Part shown: positions 59,005-64,000 of the stretch, piece after piece
Layout: each line of letters begins with the position of its first letter
Position numbering within the stretch: position 1 is the stretch's first letter
Program-made: the position numbers and the translations under genes
NCBI RefSeq assembly: GCF_004027225.2
Contig: NC_044290.2
Coordinates: 6,216,906 to 6,280,905, forward strand
Length of the DNA: 64,000 bases
From: Strigops habroptila
Lineage: Eukaryota > Chordata > Aves > Psittaciformes > Psittacidae
Direction of reading: 5' to 3'
The notes under the pieces: model-generated
The model's database searches: none
What the model was told of the DNA's origin: nothing
Seen by the model: only the letters and a program-made list of their open reading frames with translations

Positions 59005-61734
59005 TCATTTGACTAATAAGTTTGCTTTTTAATATCCGGCCTTGAATCTAGACAGGTCTGTCATCTGTTGAAAGGAATACTTCCCGCTGCTCTCCTAAAC
59101 TGCAAGGAGTTGTCTTCCCTCTCCAGTGTGAAAAATCCTAATGCTAAAGCAACATGGTGCAGCCCCCCCAGCACCTGCTCTAAGTGAGGTGGAAGAGCTT
59201 TACCTCACAAAGCAGACTCAGTTTTCTGCTGTGGCAGATGGGAATGAGTAAGACTAATTTTCAGATATAAATTTAGAGTGCCCTGATTCAGTCTCCAGAC
59301 AGCTTAATCTATAGAGGGTCTTGAAATCTGATTATATGTGCTGGAATTATGAGGGCTGAACAGTTGGCAGAAAAAGCTTTCTTTTAATTAGACGGGGGAG
59401 CATGCTTGCCCCTCTCTGAAGCCGTTAGCACTTGTGTGCACACAAGGACACTTGAAGTCTTTTGTGACAGCAGCACTTACGGAGATGAGTGTTGGGAGTG
59501 AATTTTAAACTGCATCTGATGTGTGGAAGTTACCCTTTGGAAATGTGTTGTCTTGGATGAAAAAATACCCACCTGCCACGCTGGCTTCAGGGGTTCAGTA
59601 AGAGCCTTTGCGGGGCCAGCAGCGCGCTTCTGACCCAAACTGATAAACCTGATCAGCCTGGCATTTGGGAACTTTTAGCCCAGAAGCCAAGTGTGTGCTG
59701 GGCTGCATCAAAAGAAGTGGCCAGCAGGTTGAGGGAGGTGTCCTCTGCTCTGCTCTGGTGAGACTTCCCCTCAGTCCTGTGTCTAGCTCGAGCAACAACA
59801 CAAGAGGGGTGTGGAGCTGTTGGAGTGAGTCCAAGAGGAGGCCACGGAGGTGCTGTGAGGGCTGGAGCAGCTCTGCTTTGGAGCCAGGCTGAGAGAGCTG
59901 GGCTGGTTCAGCCTGGAGAAGAAAAGGCTCCGGAGAGACCTCAGAGCAGCTCCAGCGCATAAAGGGGCTGCAAGAAACTGGGAGAGGGGCTTTGGACAAG
60001 GGCTTGTAGGGACAGGACAAGGGGTAACGGCTTTAAACTGAAAGAGAGGAGACTGAGATGAGCTCTTAGGCAGAAGCTCTTCCTTGTGAGGGTGCTGAGG
60101 CGCTGGCACAGGGTGCCCAGAGAAGCTGTGGCTGCCCCATCCCTGGCAGTGTTCAAGGCCAGGTTGGACACAGGGGCTTGGAGCAACCTGCTCTAGTGGA
60201 AGGTGTCCCTGCCTGTGGCAGGGGGGTGGAATTAGATGAGTTTTAAGGTCCCTTCCAACTGAAACCTGTGATTCTATGAACTTAAGTAGCAGGTTCCTGC
60301 CAGATGCTGCAGGAATGTCTGCAGAGAGGAAATGTTGTTTTGGATTTTGTTTGTTGGGGTTTTTTCTGCACGTTTCTGGATAGCAAGCAAGGGCCTTTTA
60401 AAGAATGTGGTGAGTTAAATACTAAAAGCAAAGTGTAAACCTGCTTAAAGAACTTTAGCAAACATACATACTGCTAAGGTGGAGATAGGCAGTCTTTCCC
60501 TCCTTTTACTTGATATTCATGCTGTTGCTTTTTTCTGTGTGATACTTAGAAAACCACAGACTTTTATCATCAGGTTACGAAAAGATGAAGGCTTAATGCT
60601 TCAATGATGACCTTGGTATGGAATGCTACAGATTATTCCCTCACAGCACTCCTCTTACCAGCAACAATCTCAGGTGTTAGAAGAGAGGGGAGCGATTCTG
60701 TGACTAATGTAGGATGTCTCAGTGGAGTCTGTAGCACGATTTTCAGAGAATATCCGTGCTTAACAACATTATGTGTACATCTCAGTACTCACACAGCCCT
60801 TAAGGATATGATAAACATCTGTTTGCTTTTCTCTGTAAGGAAACTATGAATAATTCATAGGCCTTTGCACAGGCGAGTTTTCATCTCTAGGTGCAAACCA
60901 AACCTCCCAGCAAGCCCCGAGGCAAAGCCCTTTTCTGCCTGCCTGCCTCAGCACCCACGGCTACTGCCAGCACCCTGTCCCTTGGTCTCAGACACAAAAC
61001 CAGCCTCCAGGCTGGCCCCAAGCCTTCCGTATGCTGCAGCCACTCTGTTGGCACCAGCTGCTTCAACATAGTTAGAAATCATTACTGTATGTACTAGGAA
61101 ATAATGTGTTGGCTGTTTCTAAAAGAGCTAATTGAAATTAAAACCACATTAGCAACATAAACATCCAGTGGAGACAAATTGCTGCGAAAACTGTTGTATT
61201 GAAAATTTTCAGCTCCTTTCACTAGTACATCAGCTTCTTCGCTCCAACGCGCGGCTCCACAGCCATCCTACACGCTTGTAATTGGTCCTGGAGTAGGCCT
61301 TCATTATTCCCATACAGCCATATAATCAATTTTAGCACAAATAGAAATGAGAGCAAGGAATAGATATGTATTAAAAACCTTCCACCTCCCAAGACAGAGC
61401 TATAGCTACCTAGATAATGCAAAGGCTCTTTTTTTTTCCACTTCTATAGATTGGCAGCATGCTGTATCTCACTATCTGGTTAAACATCCCCTGGAGGTAA
61501 GAAGTGTTAATGACTTTAGGTTAAGGTAGGCAAGTAATGGGAGTTACAGGCCAACTGGGAAACATGCACAGCAAGGATGATGTGAACAATAACTCTGCTT
61601 TGTGTGGAGTGGACCAGCAAACCAATGCTGACTGATTAAAAGCAGTTTCATCAGAACACAATTCCATAGGAATTCTGGCTGCGTAGATGGTGGAAGGAGA
61701 TGCTGACGAAGCAAGTGCCCGTCCAGGACAATCA
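59005..61734. other. Intergenic / probable LRRC59 3' UTR
   Basis: Sits between the convergent EME1 and LRRC59 genes. It includes one CR1 (listed at 59,790-60,278). The nearest minus-strand AATAAA I see (plus TTTATT at 58,980-58,985) lies in the EME1 3' end, so LRRC59 either ends there with a long 3' UTR or uses a weaker signal. No further exon seen. Confidence 0.45.
59790..60278 (+). mobile_element. CR1 LINE 3' fragment
   Basis: A roughly 490-bp 5'-truncated CR1. It includes the segments GTGGAGCTGTTGGAGTGAGT, CAGCCTGGAGAAGAAAAGGC, GTGAGGGTGCTGAGGCGCTG and GTTCAAGGCCAGGTTGGACA. The degraded tail reads CTGTGATTCTATGAA. Confidence 0.95.
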
Positions 61735-63823
61735 CTACTGCGAGTTCTGTTGTAGCATGTTTTGCAGGGTTTTGTGGTTTTGCAGAGCGGCCACCACGTC
61801 CTCGTAGAGAGTGTTCACGCTGACACACAGAGGTTGACGCTGCAGCTCCGTCAGCTTGCAAGTGGCCAAAACACAGAGGACACACAGCAGCAGAAAGAGC
61901 AGGATTCTGAGCACCGACCGTGACCAGGAGTGCTTGTGCCGGGGTGGCTGCGGGGGACGAGAGCTGGAGGCGGGCTCTGTAACCAGAACATTTACAAGAC
62001 ACAGAACATGAGGGATTAGTCAAGTGTCTTGAACAGTCTGGTTCAGAAATGAGCTGTTCGGGTGAGATGCTTCAGCCTGTGCTGCGGGTGTCTTTTGTCA
62101 TGAATATTCATTACTTAAGTAAATGTGCAGAATGTGTGTTTAGGATGAAAAGTTTCAGCTTTAGTTTTCATGGGCAGCAGTGGAGAGGGTGTAAAGTACC
62201 TCTGTGTTGTACGAGGTCTGGTTTTGCACGTATAGCTCAGAACACTTAAAAAGAAATAAGTGAAGTTCTCCCTAGAACAGATGAAGAACTTTCTGTAGCT
62301 CAGCACTTCATTGGGAACACAGATGAAGGAGAAAAGGACACAGCAGCGACACGTGTCCTGCAGGTTCCCCTCATAAAAGAAGATCTGGCAGCATCAAAGC
62401 GTGACGAGGATGAAATCCGGTGCAATCCCACCCCAAACAGATACTACTTACTCCGGGTCTGCACGGTTTCCTTTTTAGTTTTCTTTTCCACCTCCTGTTT
62501 TGCAGCTTTCTGAGCATCGTACTCCCGTCTCCTGCGCTCCTTTTCCTCCGCCTTCTCTCGCTTCCTCAGCTCCCTCTCTTGAGCCTCCTTTGCTCGCTGT
62601 TCTGCTTCACGCTTCTTCTCCATCTCTGGGGATTAATAGGAAGTTTTTTCCTTTTTATGTAAAGGGTTGTCATTGCCTTCTTCCTTATTACCTGCTTATC
62701 TGTTCCCGATAGGAATGAGGAAGCCAATCAAGTAACTATCCTTTTTAATCTTTTAGATATTACATACCTTGCACTTGGCTTCCTCAGAATTAGGCTTCAC
62801 TTAAAATAAATCCTGTGCTCTTCTTTCATAGTTTTATAGTTAAACTACAGGACATTCTATCTGGAGCTCTAACTATTATTCAGGCAAGAAATCACAGTTA
62901 TCCTCCTGCTATCTTTCTCCCTTCAACCCTTCTACCCTACTACTTCCCGAGCCTCAGGATTTTGACAGTTACGAGTATGTTAGATGGCAAATAGCATGTT
63001 CGGGTGTGTGAGACATCAGGACCAGTCCTCAGCAGAGAGTACATGAGGGCTCTTTGTGCTCACCTCGCTCTGCTTGGAGCTTCCGTTGCCGTTGTCGATC
63101 CTGCTCCGACTGGATGGCTTTCATGTGCTGCAGCACCTTCAAGGTCCAAGAAAACAACCTGAGAGCTCTGCAGAGGGCTTGTCGCATGGTCAGTTCAAAG
63201 CAGAACAGTGGGAGCGTGGCTGAGGACACCGGCTGGGGCTGACCCCAAACCCTCTTCCCCTTACAGGTATCCTCTGAAGAGAGCTCGCACATTCCCCCCT
63301 GAACCTTTGTGGTTAAGAAACAGATCTCCCCGTGACAAAACAACCTGGTGGCAGCCAACACAGGGGATCACAAAACACTTCTACTTCTGTGAGCCTGTAG
63401 TTTGCCAGAACTACAGAGGTTTTTACTCAGAGCTATACGCCTAGACATGGATTACTGTCTGATTACGCCTCTGCTTTCTTGGCAACCATCATTTACTCCT
63501 CTCTTAACTCCTCTACTGGAAGAGAATCCTACTCAGCCCAGTGTTTGCTCTCTACAGGCTCAGCAGCAGTGAAGTCAGTGCAGTGAACCTGCACCTCAAT
63601 GGCTGAAGAAAACACAAGCTGCTGCAGCAGCTGCCCAGCTCGCTAAGCAAAAAGAGGAAGGACCTCCACTGACAAAGCCAAGTAAGGAAAAAAAAAAGAA
63701 TAAAAGCAGATTCCTTACCTTGACAGCAGCCTGCTTGCACTGCTTCTCATCCAGACAGTCTCCTGCTACTTTAGCCAGGACAGGATCCAGGGGATTGTCC
63801 TTCAGATCCAGCCACTTCAGGTT
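61735..63823 (-). CDS. LRRC59: LRRC59 (leucine-rich repeat containing 59), 3' part; 5' exons beyond window
   Basis: ER-membrane leucine-rich repeat protein (p34) associated with ribosomes and implicated in nuclear import of FGF1. Four exons are visible on the minus strand, 63823-63719, 63136-63064, 62625-62452 and 61976-61735. They encode about the last 197 residues. In order: the end of the LRR array ([20 protein letters not shown], then CLDEKQCKQ), a long charged coiled coil ([20 protein letters not shown]), a basic linker, a membrane helix ([19 protein letters not shown]) and a short luminal tail [20 protein letters not shown] ending NSQ. Phases agree throughout. The N-terminal LRR exons must lie to the right of 64,000; none is visible at 63,824-64,000. 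The gene converges on EME1, as in the human XYLT2-MRPL27-EME1-LRRC59 order. Confidence 0.94.
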
Positions 63824-64000
63824 CTGCAGATAGGAAAGGGGAGGCTGTAAGAGCACGGTAGTCTTGCAATTATTTAAGAGATCCAAAGCAGGAGCAGAGG
63901 ACTAGTTTTCACGTGAATGAAACAGGTACAGAAGGTAAGCAGAGAGCTTGAGCAAAGACATTTCCAATAGGTGTGAGAGAATTCCCACCGAGGTGCGGTG
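63824..64000. other. LRRC59 intron at right edge
   Basis: 177 bp upstream of the LRRC59 exon starting NLKWLD. No preceding LRR exon and no repeat recognised. Confidence 0.6.

Overview
The window is avian nuclear DNA. Six insertions of CR1 LINE 3' ends (tail ATTCTATGATTCTATGATT in either orientation) and one larger CR1 body are the clearest sign. Compact vertebrate genes with GT-AG introns agree. No bacterial, organellar or retroviral material was recognised. Gene models below come from reading conserved protein blocks and splice phases by eye. All coding exons given for each complete gene keep one open frame.

Layout. (1) 1-15,659: RAB37 on the minus strand, a secretory Rab GTPase. It has two promoters, each feeding its own version of the exon for the P-loop and switch I. 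(2) 19,948-27,894: a plus-strand cluster of CD300/pIgR-like leukocyte receptors. It holds an activating-type gene that has a signal-peptide exon, a stalk and a lysine-bearing membrane segment but no visible Ig exon; a short-tailed single-IgV receptor; and an inhibitory-type receptor with five cytoplasmic tyrosine motifs. The IgV exons of the last two are 94% identical and differ only at amino-acid-changing positions. (3) 29,400-30,610: a CA/TG-rich tract running up to the XYLT2 promoter. (4) 30,727-42,032: XYLT2 on the plus strand, 11 coding exons, 858 aa. (5) 44,440-48,419: a five-exon gene for a 207-aa single-pass membrane protein with PPxY-type motifs, not recognised. (6) 50,052-54,531: MRPL27 on the minus strand, divergent from (7) EME1 at 54,713-58,725. 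The two share a 181-bp promoter containing a perfect 28-bp inverted repeat. (8) 61,735 to beyond the right edge: the 3' half of LRRC59 on the minus strand.

Functionally there are two neighbourhoods. The left one (RAB37 plus CD300 receptors) is an immune and secretory block that in human lies at 17q25. The right one (XYLT2, MRPL27, EME1, LRRC59) is a housekeeping block that in human lies at 17q21.33. Their contact in the bird falls in the gap at about 27.9-30.7 kb. The main points for follow-up are the all-nonsynonymous receptor pair, the Ig-less receptor gene, the RAB37 exon duplication, an XYLT2 splice acceptor that appears to be CR1-derived, and the CCAAT-bearing palindrome between MRPL27 and EME1.
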